Origin: Amyloporia xantha
Taxonomy: Eukaryota; Basidiomycota; Agaricomycetes; Polyporales; Adustoporiaceae
NCBI GenBank assembly: GCA_036971615.1
Contig: JAYKKR010000002.1
Span: 992,001-1,056,000 of the forward strand
Reading direction: 5' to 3'
DNA length: 64,000 nt
This document shows positions 23,461 through 34,042 of the stretch, piece after piece; the stretch's first letter is position 1, and each line of letters begins with the position of its first letter. Under the pieces are notes generated by a model, which was not told where the DNA came from, ran no database searches, and worked only from the letters and a program-made list of their open reading frames with translations. Position numbers and translations under genes: made by a program.

Positions 23461-25600
23461 ATAAGTGTATGAGCCTATAAGGACAGCCTGCCTTATGAGC
23501 CTAGGCTCATATGAGCATACTAGTATGAGTCTACAGTGGAATGCCAATTATATGAGCCTAGATTCATGAGTGTATAGCCATGAGTCGACAATAGAGAGCC
23601 CAATACATGAACCTAGAATAATATAAGTGTATAGACTACAAGCCTATAAGAAAAGCCTATTCTATGAGTGTAGGATCATATGAGCCTGTAATGGCAAGCC
23701 TACTGTATCGGCCTAGAGGTATATGAATATAAGTGTATAGCAGTGAGTCTACTGAGACTTCCTAAGCATATGGTGTACCCTGTCAGGGCTCATATTCAGT
23801 TTTATATATGAGACTCTAGCTGAGACCAATGATGTACTCAGTCTGGGCTTGTATCTGATTTCCAGCCACAGCTCACATTCAGTTTTATGTATGAGGCTAT
23901 AACTGAGACCCCCTAAGCTTATGATGTACTCAGTCTAGGCTCACATTTGGTTTTATGTATGAGACTCTATATGAGACTCCTGATGCACATGGCACATTCA
24001 GTCTAGGATTATATCTGTTTTCCAGCCAGTGCTCAGGCTCCAACTGAGACTTCCTATGCATATGGTGTACTCAGTCTGGGCTCACATTTGGTTTTATGTA
24101 TGAGACTCTATATGAGACTCCTGATGCATGTGGTGCACTCAGTCTGGCCTCATATCTGTTTTCCAGCCAGGGCTCACATTCAGTATATCAGGCTCTAACT
24201 GAGACTTCCTATGCATATAGTGCACTCAGTCTGGGCTTATATCTGATTTCCAGTCAGGGCTCACATTCAGTTTTATGTATGAGGCTATAACTGAGACCCC
24301 CTAAGCTTATGATGTACTCAGTCTAGGCTCACATTTGGTTTTATGTATGAGACTCTATATGAGACTCCTGATGCACATGGCACATTCAGTCTAGGATTAT
24401 ATCTGTTTTCCAGCCAGTGCTCAGGCTCCAACTGAGACTTCCTATGCATATGGTGTACTCAGTCTGGGCTCACATTTGGTTTTATGTATGAGACTCTATA
24501 TGAGACTCCTGATGCATGTGGTGCACTCAGTCTGGCCTCATATCTGTTTTCCAGCCAGGGCTCACATTCAGTATATCAGGCTCTAACTGAGACTTCCTAT
24601 GCATATAGTGCACTCAGTCTGGGCTTATATCTGATTTCCAGTCAGGGCTCACATTCAGTTTTATGTATGAGGCTATAACTGAGACCCCTTAAGCTTATGA
24701 TGTACTCAGTCTAGGCTCACATTTGGTTTTATGTATGAGACTCTATATGAGACTCCTGATGCACATGGCACATTCAGTCTAGGATTATATCTGTTTTCCA
24801 GCCAGTGCTCAGGCTCCAACTGAGACTTCCTATGCATATGGTGTACTCAGTCTGGGCTCACATTTGGTTTTATGTATGAGACTCTATATGAGACTCCTGA
24901 TGCATGTGGTGCACTCAGTCTGGCCTCATATCTGTTTTCCAGCCAGGGCTCACATTCAGTATATCAGGCTCTAACTGAGACTTCCTATGCATATGGTGTA
25001 CTCAGTCTGGGCTCATATCCGGTTTTATTTATGAGGCTCTAAATGAGACTTCCTAAGGCTATGATATACTCAGTCTAGGCTCACATTTGATTTTATCTAT
25101 GAGGCTCTAGCTGAGACTCCCTATGAGTATGGTGTACTCAGTCTCCGCTTATCACTGATTTTCAGGCAGGGCTCACATTCAGTTTCATCTATGAGGCTCT
25201 AACAATGGAAAGCCTAGTATATGCACCTATAATCATATAAGTATACGGACTAAAAGCCTATAAGTATATGCACCTGACATCATATAAGTATAGAGACTAC
25301 AAGCCTATAGAGAAAAGCCTATTGTATTAGTGTAGGATTATAGGAGTCTCCAAGTCTACAATGGAAATCTATAAGTTGCCAGCCATTGTATATGATATCA
25401 GTGTATATACAAATGAAAAAGGTCAAGCATTTACTCTATATGCAATTTTTACTCTATATGCAATTCTGCCTAGGCTCAAATCTAGCTTACCTCAGCCTAC
25501 GCTCAAATCTAGCGTACCTCAGTCCAGGCTCATAGTTCTATATGAGGCTCATAGTAAGACAGAAATCAGCTGACATGGTGCTAGGCTCATATAGTGCTAC
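23461..25600 (+). repeat. Tandem repeat array with a 388-bp higher-order unit
   Basis: The same sequence restarts at 23881, 24269 and 24657, exactly 388 bp apart, with near identity. Each 388-bp unit consists of about six related sub-repeats of 60-70 bp built around ACTCAGTCTGGGCTCA and TATGAGACTC motifs. Older, more divergent copies of the GAGCCT/AGGCTC motif extend the array to about 23461 and about 25600. Two identical 64-codon open frames inside it are by-products of the repeat and not genes. Confidence 0.85.
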
Positions 25601-25860
25601 CAGAATACCATGGCACCCATCATATACGTTCAGCATGAAAAGCCTATTATAATACTGATATAATGGATATAATCAACATAGTCTGGTCTCAGTCTGAAAG
25701 TCCAGAGGTAAATATCTCATATCTCCATATTTACAAGTGCACAAGCACAAGCACAGTCTGCACTGTTCAGTACTGAGAGTGCACTTACCAAATATCCCGG
25801 TGAATTTACTGTGTTGAATGGTATGATTGTCCTGTGCACTGTGCATAAGGGATTGTCAAT

Positions 25861-28800
25861 ATGGGTAGTGTGGTCACATTTGCATCTGCCTTTTGTATAC
25901 ATGGCAGATGTAGGAAATTTTGCTACAATGCTCAAGTCTACGTATACCAAACTTCTGTGAAAATCTCAAGTCTAACTGTGTGTACTTCTGAAACCAAAGT
26001 GTTTCATCCAAACACCCGGCCTCAGACTCTGCAATCTGTGGAAGCTGACTATGACTTGTGGCATCAACGGTTTGGTCATGCGGGACGTAACACAATTCGT
26101 CAATTGCCTAATCATGTTAATGGCGCACCAAATAGTCTTTCTTCAGCACCAAAGTCTGATCCTTGTGCTGGTTGTGCGCTTGGCAAGTCCCACAGACAAC
26201 CGTTCCCACTCTCTTCTACTCGCGCTTCTAAACCATTGGAACTTATACACTCAGACCTTGTCGAGATGCCATCTCTGTCTATTGATGGTTTCAAATATTG
26301 TGTCACATTTCTCGACGACTTCTCCTCATTTGGTGTCATGTATTACCTTAAGCGGAAATCTGATGCTCTCACCTGCTTTAAAAGTTATCGAGCATGGGGG
26401 AAACTCAGCTTTCTACGCGACTTAAGTGTTTCCGCTCTGACAGAGGAGGAGAATTTATGAGTGAAGAGTTCACACAATATTTACATGAAAATGGTATTGA
26501 GCGCGAGGCATCTATGCCACAAAGTCCACAACAGAATGGACGTGCAGAACGTTGGCAGCAAACTATTGTAGAAAAAGCAGAAGCTATGCGTCATCATGCT
26601 GGTTTATCCACAGGCTTCTGGAAACTTGCTGTTGAAACTGCTGTTCATATTTACAATCGTCAGCCATTCCGCAGAGCACACTGGCGTACTCCCATTGAAT
26701 TATGGAATGGTACTGTTCCAGATGTGTCGTACTTTAGAGTCTTTGGATGCCTAGCCTATGTACATGTTCAGAAGGAGCGACGCCAGGATAAGCTCACGGC
26801 TCGAGCTAAACCTATGGTGTTCGTCGGCTATGAACCTGGATCAAAGGGGTATCGATTCTGGGATAAAGATAGCCGCTCCATTGTCTTATCGCGTGATGCG
26901 GTATTCAATGAGAGATCCTTTCCGAACAAAAGTGCGAATCCTATTCCCGCTGCCCAACAACCGCATGAGCCGCCCGTTCCTGTAGCTCCAGCACCACAGC
27001 CGGCCCTGCCGCTTGGTGATGATGATGCTAATAGGCCTGAACCGGATGCTGACTTGCTTCCACATCCGGGACCACCACCAGAACCGCCTAGAAACCCATC
27101 TCCTCCACCTCGTCCACCTTCTCCAGATGAGCCTCCAGTACCACAACCTCCTCCATTTGTACCTAGACGCTCTACTCGGTCAACCGCTGGTAGACCTCCA
27201 CCACGGCCTGACAATGCGTATGGAGATCGTCACCCTGCAGCTATACAGCGTGACATTGACCAAGGAGGTGGTTTACCTGACGTCATGGAGAATCTCATCT
27301 CAGATCTTCCAGTAGAGTTTATTCTCAACGCCGATCCTCAGTACGGACCTTTTCCACAATCTTATCAGGAAGCGATCTCTCGCCCTGATCGGACCCAGTG
27401 GGAGGCCGCTATGCAGGAAGAGATAGACTCTCAAATGGAGAATGGTACATGGAAGTTAGTCGACTTACCTCCTGGACGTAAGGCAGTACCTTGTCGTTGG
27501 GTTTACACTATTAAACCTGGTGGTAGATACAAAGCTCGGCTTGTAGCCAAAGGCTTTAAACAGGTCAAAGGCATCGATTATGATGAAATATTCTCCCCTG
27601 TCGCTCGTTTTGAATCTATAAGATTCTTACTCGCCCATGCTGCTCTTAATGATTGGGAGGTAGAGGCTATGGATGTAAAGACAGCATTCTTATATGGCGA
27701 ATTAGACGAGGAGATATATATGGAGCAACCAGAAGGATTTAAAATCCCTGGTCAGGAACACAAAGTCTGTCGTCTTTTGAAGGCTATTTATGGTCTTAAA
27801 CAGGCTGGCAGACAGTGGAATAAAAAACTCCACAATGCGTTGTTGGAATTAGGGTTCACACGTACATATTCTGATGCGGGTATTTATGTGTATCGTCATC
27901 ATGGGGGGGATTTAATACTTGTCGTATATGTTGACGATCTATTGCCAATTGGGTCTGATCGGCGTCAGATTGCATGGCTTAAAGGTTGTCTTCAGAAGCG
28001 ATTTAATGTTCGTGATCTTGGGCCTGTAGAATCTTTTCTAGGCATGCGGATTACTCGAGATAGATCATCCAGAAACATTTGGCTTGATCAGTCTAAATAT
28101 ATTGAAGAGACACTCGAGCGATTCCAAATGCTAGATGCAGCACCCACACGAACTCCCCTTCCATTTGGCGTACACCTTGTCAAAGCAGATCCTTCATATG
28201 AAGTTGATGCCGCCCTTCGTTCAAAGTACCAGCAGCTCATTGGTTCACTTTTGTGGATCGCCTTAGGCACTCGTCCAGATATAGCCTATGCAGTTAATCG
28301 CCTTTCCCAATATTCTGCTAAGCCTACAATGCAACATTATAAAGCCGCACAATATATTCTTCGTTATTTGAACGGTTCACGTTCACTTCGGCTTTGCTAC
28401 AAAGGCAGCGGATTATCTGGACTCATAGGTTATTCTGATTCTGATTGGGCTGAGAACAAGGACGATAGGCATTCAACTAGTGGCTTTGTCTTCTTTATGG
28501 CAGATGCTGCTATTTCATGGGTCTCGCGGCGACAAAAGACTGTCGCTCTGTCTTCAACAGAAGCAGAGTACATGGCGTTGTCCGACTCTTGTCGACAATT
28601 AGCCTGGCTTCGGACTCTTCAGTCTGAGATTGGTTTTAAGCTGCAAAATGCCACACCTTTATGCATTGATAATAATGGTAGCATTTTTCTTGCGGTTAAT
28701 CCAGCTCATGACAGAAGAACCAAGCACATTGATATTCGGTACCACTTTTGCAGAGAGTTCATTGAAAACGGTCATGTCGATCTTTTCTTTGTACCTACTG

Positions 28801-28883
28801 CTGAGCAAAGGGCCGATATCCTTACTAAGAATTTGTCTTTCTCTATTCATGAGAAATTTGTACATAGTCTTGGACTAGAGTAG
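25861..28883 (+). mobile_element. Ty1/copia retrotransposon pol, 5'-truncated and frameshifted
   Basis: From about 25990 the frame encodes the GAG pre-integrase region (LWHQRFGHAGRNTIRQLP, CAGCALGKSHR) and the first part of the integrase core (IHSDLVEMPSLSIDG, FLDDFS). Near 26390 one base appears to be missing. The second frame (26394-28883) continues with RSDRGGEFMSEEF, QQNGRAERW, the reverse transcriptase (WVYTIKPGGRYKARLVAKGF, VVYVDDLLPIGSD) and RNase H (GYSDSDWAENKDDRHSTSGF, LSSTEAEYMAL, TKHIDIRYHF, ADILTKNL). The gag and protease regions are missing; sequence left of 25861 is eroded and then runs into the tandem array. A purine-rich tract (GAGTGGGAG) sits just before the LTR. The element is not autonomous in this state. 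Confidence 0.9.
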
Positions 28884-28909
28884 TTAGCGACTATCTAGTT
28901 GAGTGGGAG

Positions 28910-29213
28910 TGTTGAACGATCAGTTTCCAACTATAGTAGTCGCACTTCCATACTTGGTAGTCAGTACTTACTCATTTCTATGATGTTCTATGATGTTCCA
29001 TAGTATGCTCTTGTCTTACTTCATAGGCTCCACTTTCTTACTAAGAAATCTCCACTATGATTTCATTATGACTTCATATCTTACTCAGATATTCTATAGG
29101 TTTCTGGATACGATTACTAAGGAGCCTTTCATGCATGTATATAAGCAGGGCCTTACAGCCCACTAGAATACAAGACGGATTAGCCTCCTCTCCTCTATAG
29201 TCTGCGCTCAACA
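28910..29213 (+). repeat. Copia 3' LTR, 304 bp
   Basis: The repeat starts TGTTGAACGATCAG immediately after the polypurine tract and ends CTGCGCTCAACA, giving the expected TG...CA boundary with TGTTGA/TCAACA short inverted ends. A TATA-like box (TGTATATAAGCAGGG) lies near 29137-29151. Its partner 5' LTR in direct orientation is not in the window. Confidence 0.85.
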
Positions 29214-29730
29214 GATGCAACAGAAGCGCTTAGCGCTGAGTTCAAAGAATTTACTGAATGGTACGACGTGCTCAAGGCGTCGGAAGACATTCAGAAAGAG
29301 TGGAGGGGGATTCGAGAGCACATAATTGCACCGGATCCCCCTTCACCTGCACCTAGCGGTCAATCGTTAGATTATGAATAGCCTGCTTCTCTGTCCTGAA
29401 AACTGTAGGGGTGGAGGTGAGGGCACCTAGCGGCGAGATGCCTTACCGGGCGCCCATCCTTTACTAGCCTTAGGTGGAAGTGCCTTTGGTCGTGGGCGTG
29501 CGTGGGAGCCTCTAACCGGGGTTCCCCCTGAGTGCGCTCCGGGGACCGGCCTTACGGGGACGGTTATGGTATGGTGTTAAGGTAGGGCGGCTTCGCCGCC
29601 CCAGGTTGCAGACCGCTCTGGAAAGCGACCACAGTAGGGCGTGGAGTCCATAGTTCATTTATACCCGGCACTCTACATGTACTTAGTAGTATGGAGTATA
29701 AATTCGTAGAATTTAAAAAAAAAAAAAGAA
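29214..29730 (+). mobile_element. 3' end of a LINE (non-LTR retrotransposon) with poly(A)
   Basis: Directly after the LTR an open frame of about 55 codons (AEFKEFTEWYDVLKASEDIQ ... SGQSLDYE, stop at 29380) is followed by a GC-rich 3' untranslated region and an A-tract of 13 or more at about 29716-29730. Body plus terminal poly(A) is the usual signature of a LINE 3' end. The 5' part is missing because the copia LTR interrupts it. The encoded piece is too short to name the clade. Confidence 0.6.
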
Positions 29731-29773
29731 TGTTATATGATTTAGGGACACGCCGTTTGATTTCCCGCCACCC

Positions 29774-32641
29774 ATGGCTTTCAACAACGACAGCGTCGCC
29801 TCACGAGATGGAACACCCTGGACTTTGAGAACATTACCCGAAGTTCTTTCCTGTCTCTCGTCCTTACAGTCGAAGGAAGGAGAACTGTCGGCAGAACTCG
29901 CTCATAAACTGTCTGATCGAGCTTCCGTCGTCCATTCTGTTTCCTGTCTCCAGTCTCTCCTGCCTCGGCTTGATGACTTGAGTACAGAAGCGCACAATTT
30001 CTTCCTCACGGCATCAGCAACTGCCAAGACCGCTGAACATGTGGGTGGTCATGTACGGTCATTGGATGAAGAGATGCGTCGAGTGAGAGAGGCGGCTGAA
30101 AGGGTGGGACAGGTCATGGAGCTCAAGGTTGTCTCTCTCTTATTATTTTGGACAGCTGGTAGATGGTCGCTCATACGCTCTAGTCAGCCTTGGTTGCGCT
30201 ACAAGCCGCGATGGAGCAGAAAGACTGGGAGTCTGCGACCAGGCATTGTGCACGGGCAATGTCTCTACCTATTGGGGTCATAGCAGGCCCCTTTGCAGAG
30301 ACGGCAGTAGTATGTTGATTCACACAAACCGTGATATGTATTGCTCATGCTCTGACGGTAGCCAACTCAAGAAAGTCATTTACCACCCGCACAGACCTTA
30401 GAAGCCACGCGCCAGCAGCTTCTGGTGATCTTCCGTCAAGAGTTCGAGATTGCCTCCCAATCTCGAGATGCAGCCGCGACAAGTCGCTTTTTCAAGCTGT
30501 TTCCTGCTATCGGCTGGGAGACTGAAGGTTTACAGGCATATGCGACTTTCGTTGTGGACCTCGTGAGAGTACGAGCACCGGCCTCCGCCAAAAGTAACTC
30601 TTCGCATTAAAGTGTGTTCTCTGCGTAACACCTTCTATCTGCAGCGTCGTCGCCCCTTTATTATATCACGGCTTTAACGGCACTATTCGAAAACATTGCT
30701 GTAATTGTTGATCAGCATCAACCAATCGTGGAAAAATATTATGGTCCAGGCAAAATGACATTCGTACTCGATCGTCTTCTGCGCGAAGCTGACCGCGTCG
30801 TACACGACCTTGTCGAAGGCTGGGAAGAAGAACGCGCCATAAAGCGCAAGGTGTGTAAGATAAGTTTGCCGTATCGTAGGCATTGACAAATAAAGTATCT
30901 CAGGTTCATAACATCTCAATCCACCAAGAGAACAATGCGATAGCTTGGAAACAAGCTGGACAACCGTCGGATGATAACGGGGATCCTGTGGATCCACGCG
31001 ACATTGATAGAGTGTTGACAGAGATGGTTGGAATGAGTGGTAGATGGGGCCGATTTCGAAGATTCATGTATGACCGTTTTAAGGTCTGTCTATTTATGTG
31101 CACCAAACATATCGACGGTCTGAACGTTCACTACCGTCATCTGTGAACAGGACGGTCAACTTGAACACAGTGTCCATAGGAATGATGATCTTGCCGAGCC
31201 AGAGTCATCAATTCCTCACAATCCTATGACCCGACAAAGTGATCCTGCCACACTCCAGACTATCGAAAACTGCGCGTCTCATCAACATCTCCAAGAAATT
31301 TTGACAAACTACTACGTGCCTCTCGAAGTCTGGTATACGCGTGCTATTATTGATAAAGTGAATACTGTCAACCCATTGCAGAAGGTCACTCACGTCTGTT
31401 TGAGTACAGGCTCACAGAACATCTAATACCGATCCTTTCCAATTTCCACTGCTCACTACCACGCCCGATGATATTTTCTACATCCTGAAGGTGGTATTAT
31501 CTCGGGTGTTATGTTGTGGTTCCTCCTTGACTGTACAACGAACGTCCGAACAACTGCGCGATGTGGTTGATAGCGACTATACGGGAGTTATCAAAAAGAA
31601 ATTGGATGATGTGTATCGTACTGGACCCGTAGCCGGCACGAAGGGCGAGAAGGCAGAGCGAGATAATCGCAGAGCTTTCGTTGTAAGTGTTTATTTAGTT
31701 ACGTGGCGTACCCCTGAATTGAAGCCGGAGACATTTTAGACGTTGTTGAATGATCTTGATATATCATCGCTATATATGGAGCGTTTGGTTCAAGAAGTCG
31801 CTGCATCGCCCATGATAGAGCAGTACTTCTTGGACTCTGAATCCGAAGCTGTAAAAAATAATATCTTATCGTTCAACAACATAGTGGCCAGGTTCCGATC
31901 TACACTTAGGGTGAGCGCCTCTAATCACGCTGGGGGAACAAAACTCAACTGTGGATGCGTGTACGCTTTCCAGACCGGTATAGAACAGTTATTCAACCAA
32001 CTCATACGGCCGAAATTGCGAACTTTCATACAGGATATATACAAAGATATGACATACGTGTTGGACGAAGACGCTTACTCGACGGCTGACCACCATGGCA
32101 CTATGCGAAAACGATTTATCAAAGCTTGGGAGGCTTTGGTCGATGATTACAAGGTCAGTACCATTACCGTTTCTCACAGAGGTCTTCTGCGTACTCATGG
32201 ACTTTACAGGATATTTTTACAGAAAATAATTATCGCCTATTTTTTGGCCTGGCTCTCGATGTACTCGTTCGCCCATGGGAACGGCTGGTAGTTACCTTCA
32301 AGTATAATGAGGTAATAGACGTGCCCTCCTGTGCTACAGTGATTAACCTGTTATGCAGCTCGGCGCCATACGTTTCGACCAAGATCTTCGCTCGATTGTG
32401 TCGTATCTCTCGTCTCAGACCGCTTTTGGAGACGTCAGAGAGAAGTTCGTACGTCTCCAGCAAATATCCATCCTAGTCAATCTGGATACGGTAAGTTGGC
32501 ATTGATGATATTGACATCAGTGCTGATATCGCTGACGAACGATTTCAGGAAGAAGATGTTGATGAATTTTATAACGGCTCAGGTATCTCTTGGCAATTGG
32601 ACGATCAGGAAGCGCGCGCTATAGCTTCGCTTCGTATCTGA
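29774..32641 (+). CDS. COG4: Conserved oligomeric Golgi complex subunit 4
   Basis: Twelve exons join in frame (29774-30127, 30184-30309, 30362-30593, 30645-30850, 30904-31083, 31151-31357, 31410-31682, 31740-31910, 31974-32153, 32210-32311, 32359-32490, 32549-32641) to give 751 residues, the usual size of COG4. Recognisable stretches include MEQKDWESATRHCARAMSLP, IFRQEFEIASQSRDAAATSR, VEKYYGPGKMTFVLDRLLRE, VQRTSEQLRDVVDSDYTGVI and a C-terminal block FGDVREKFVRLQQISILVNL that resembles Cog4/RINT1-type tails. The protein is a cytosolic subunit of the COG tether, acting in retrograde traffic within the Golgi. The second exon uses the ctctag acceptor at 30183, because the nearer acag would hit a stop. 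A LINE poly(A) tract ends about 45 bp before the ATG, so the promoter probably lies within mobile DNA. Confidence 0.88.
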
Positions 32642-32928
32642 ATTTTCCTTCGAAATGGAGACCTCGTTGCCGCTGTTCTTAATTTTTGCCTACTTGTCGC
32701 ACCAGGAGGAATACGAGAATAGTGCAACATCGCACTGTGTGATTCTTCTTAGCTAGGATTTGAGAGCAGATGGAAATACATCAATGGGTACAATTGTTAT
32801 ATCTGAACGTAGACTACAATCTACGTGACGACCGTGACATTCAGTGCTTGCGACACTTGCCAGTGCGCGTGTGGCGAGCCACAGACACGCTCACTGAACG
32901 AGCAGACTGTCTGCATCTGTGTATCATC

Positions 32929-33900
32929 ATGGCTCTGCCTGCAATCGGTGCACAATGTTCGTTGCCTTCTTGTGACCTGAATGATTTCCTACCCATCCGC
33001 TGCAACTGCGATAAATTGTTCTGCAAGGATCACATAGCTCCAGACCTGCATGCTTGTCCCATATATCTTGCCCGTTCCAATGCCACTGTTGCAGGCCAAA
33101 CGTCGAAACGCGAGAGATGCGCTGCAGATGGATGTTCCAAACCTAGTCTCGAATCTGCCATAGCAGATAGGTCGGATATTGTCAATAGGACACCGGCTAC
33201 TTGTCCACAGTGCACCTTGTCCTTTTGCGCCTTGTAAGTCCCCTCTTGTGGATCACATCAAGTTGCCATATGTCATTATAACAGTCACAGAAATGCTACT
33301 GCGCACAAATGTGTGGCTGGCCAAACCTCTCTCGCCAAGAGGAACAAGAACACAGCGGCTCACAGCTTGTTGGCTAAACACTTTCCGCGCTCTCCAACGA
33401 ATTCAATTCTACCAGGAGAAAAGGGCTCCAAGACGAAGAAATTTACGCAGCCGACACAGGTTGAGCTCATGAAAATGCGCCATCAGGCTTGCCCAGGCGA
33501 TCCAAAGAGTGTACTAGTAGAGGTTCCCATTGATCAACGCATTCACATCAAAGCCTCGGTAGATGGTGACGGTCCCATTTCTTGGAACGTGTACTGGTTT
33601 CAGAAGGTGTTGTCCAGCCCCTTCTCGCATTACGATTGACACGTTGGACAGCTTTGAATAGAATGTGGGCACCGGGAAGGCTCTTGATCTTCTAGCATCG
33701 CAGTTCGGGCTGGCATCTGCAGGTCCTGTACGTGTCGTAATGAAGAATATAAGCATGACTATCTGATGTGCTTTTCGTAGTCGTTGCATCTTGTCAAAGT
33801 TGATCAAGATCAGCAGAACACGAAAGAGGTCATCCTGCGCCGAGACCTGCTACTCTCAGCACAAGTGATCGACGGGTCGTCCCTTCTCTTAAAACTCTAG
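32929..33900 (+). CDS. Two-AN1-zinc-finger protein, ZFAND1/Cuz1 type, 270 aa
   Basis: Four exons (32929-33233, 33285-33606, 33662-33727, 33781-33900) join in frame. The first AN1 finger reads CSLPSCDLNDFLPIRCNCDK then FCKDH and H..C. The second begins CAADGCSKPSL, continues CPQCTLSFCAFHRNATAHKC and is split by intron 1. A basic linker follows, then a C-terminal ubiquitin-like region (VEVPIDQRIHIKASVDGDG ... TGKALDLLASQFGL ... LLKL). In this family the protein works with Cdc48/p97 and the proteasome, for example in clearing stress granules after arsenite. I chose the ATG that starts just before the first finger; an upstream in-frame ATG at 32770 would add about 53 residues of non-finger sequence. 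It ends 142 bp from the convergent myosin gene. Confidence 0.82.
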
Positions 33901-34042
33901 GACTCTGTTTTCTGTCCGGTTATTGTTCTCATTTGGTATTCTCGCTCATTACGAGAGGCGATAGATATATAGAGATATTAATGAAGACGTGAAATCCCAG
34001 AAAAATACAAAAGCAAACGAAGAGCAAATGACACGACAACAA

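Noticed and set aside
24096..24678. Two identical 64-codon open frames
   Set aside because: They are the same piece of the 388-bp repeat read twice; the sequence is explained by the array and has no protein-like features.
30120..30165. Acceptor acag near 30155 for COG4 intron 1
   Set aside because: Using it puts the frame out of the conserved MEQKDWESATRHC block; the ctctag acceptor at 30183 restores it.
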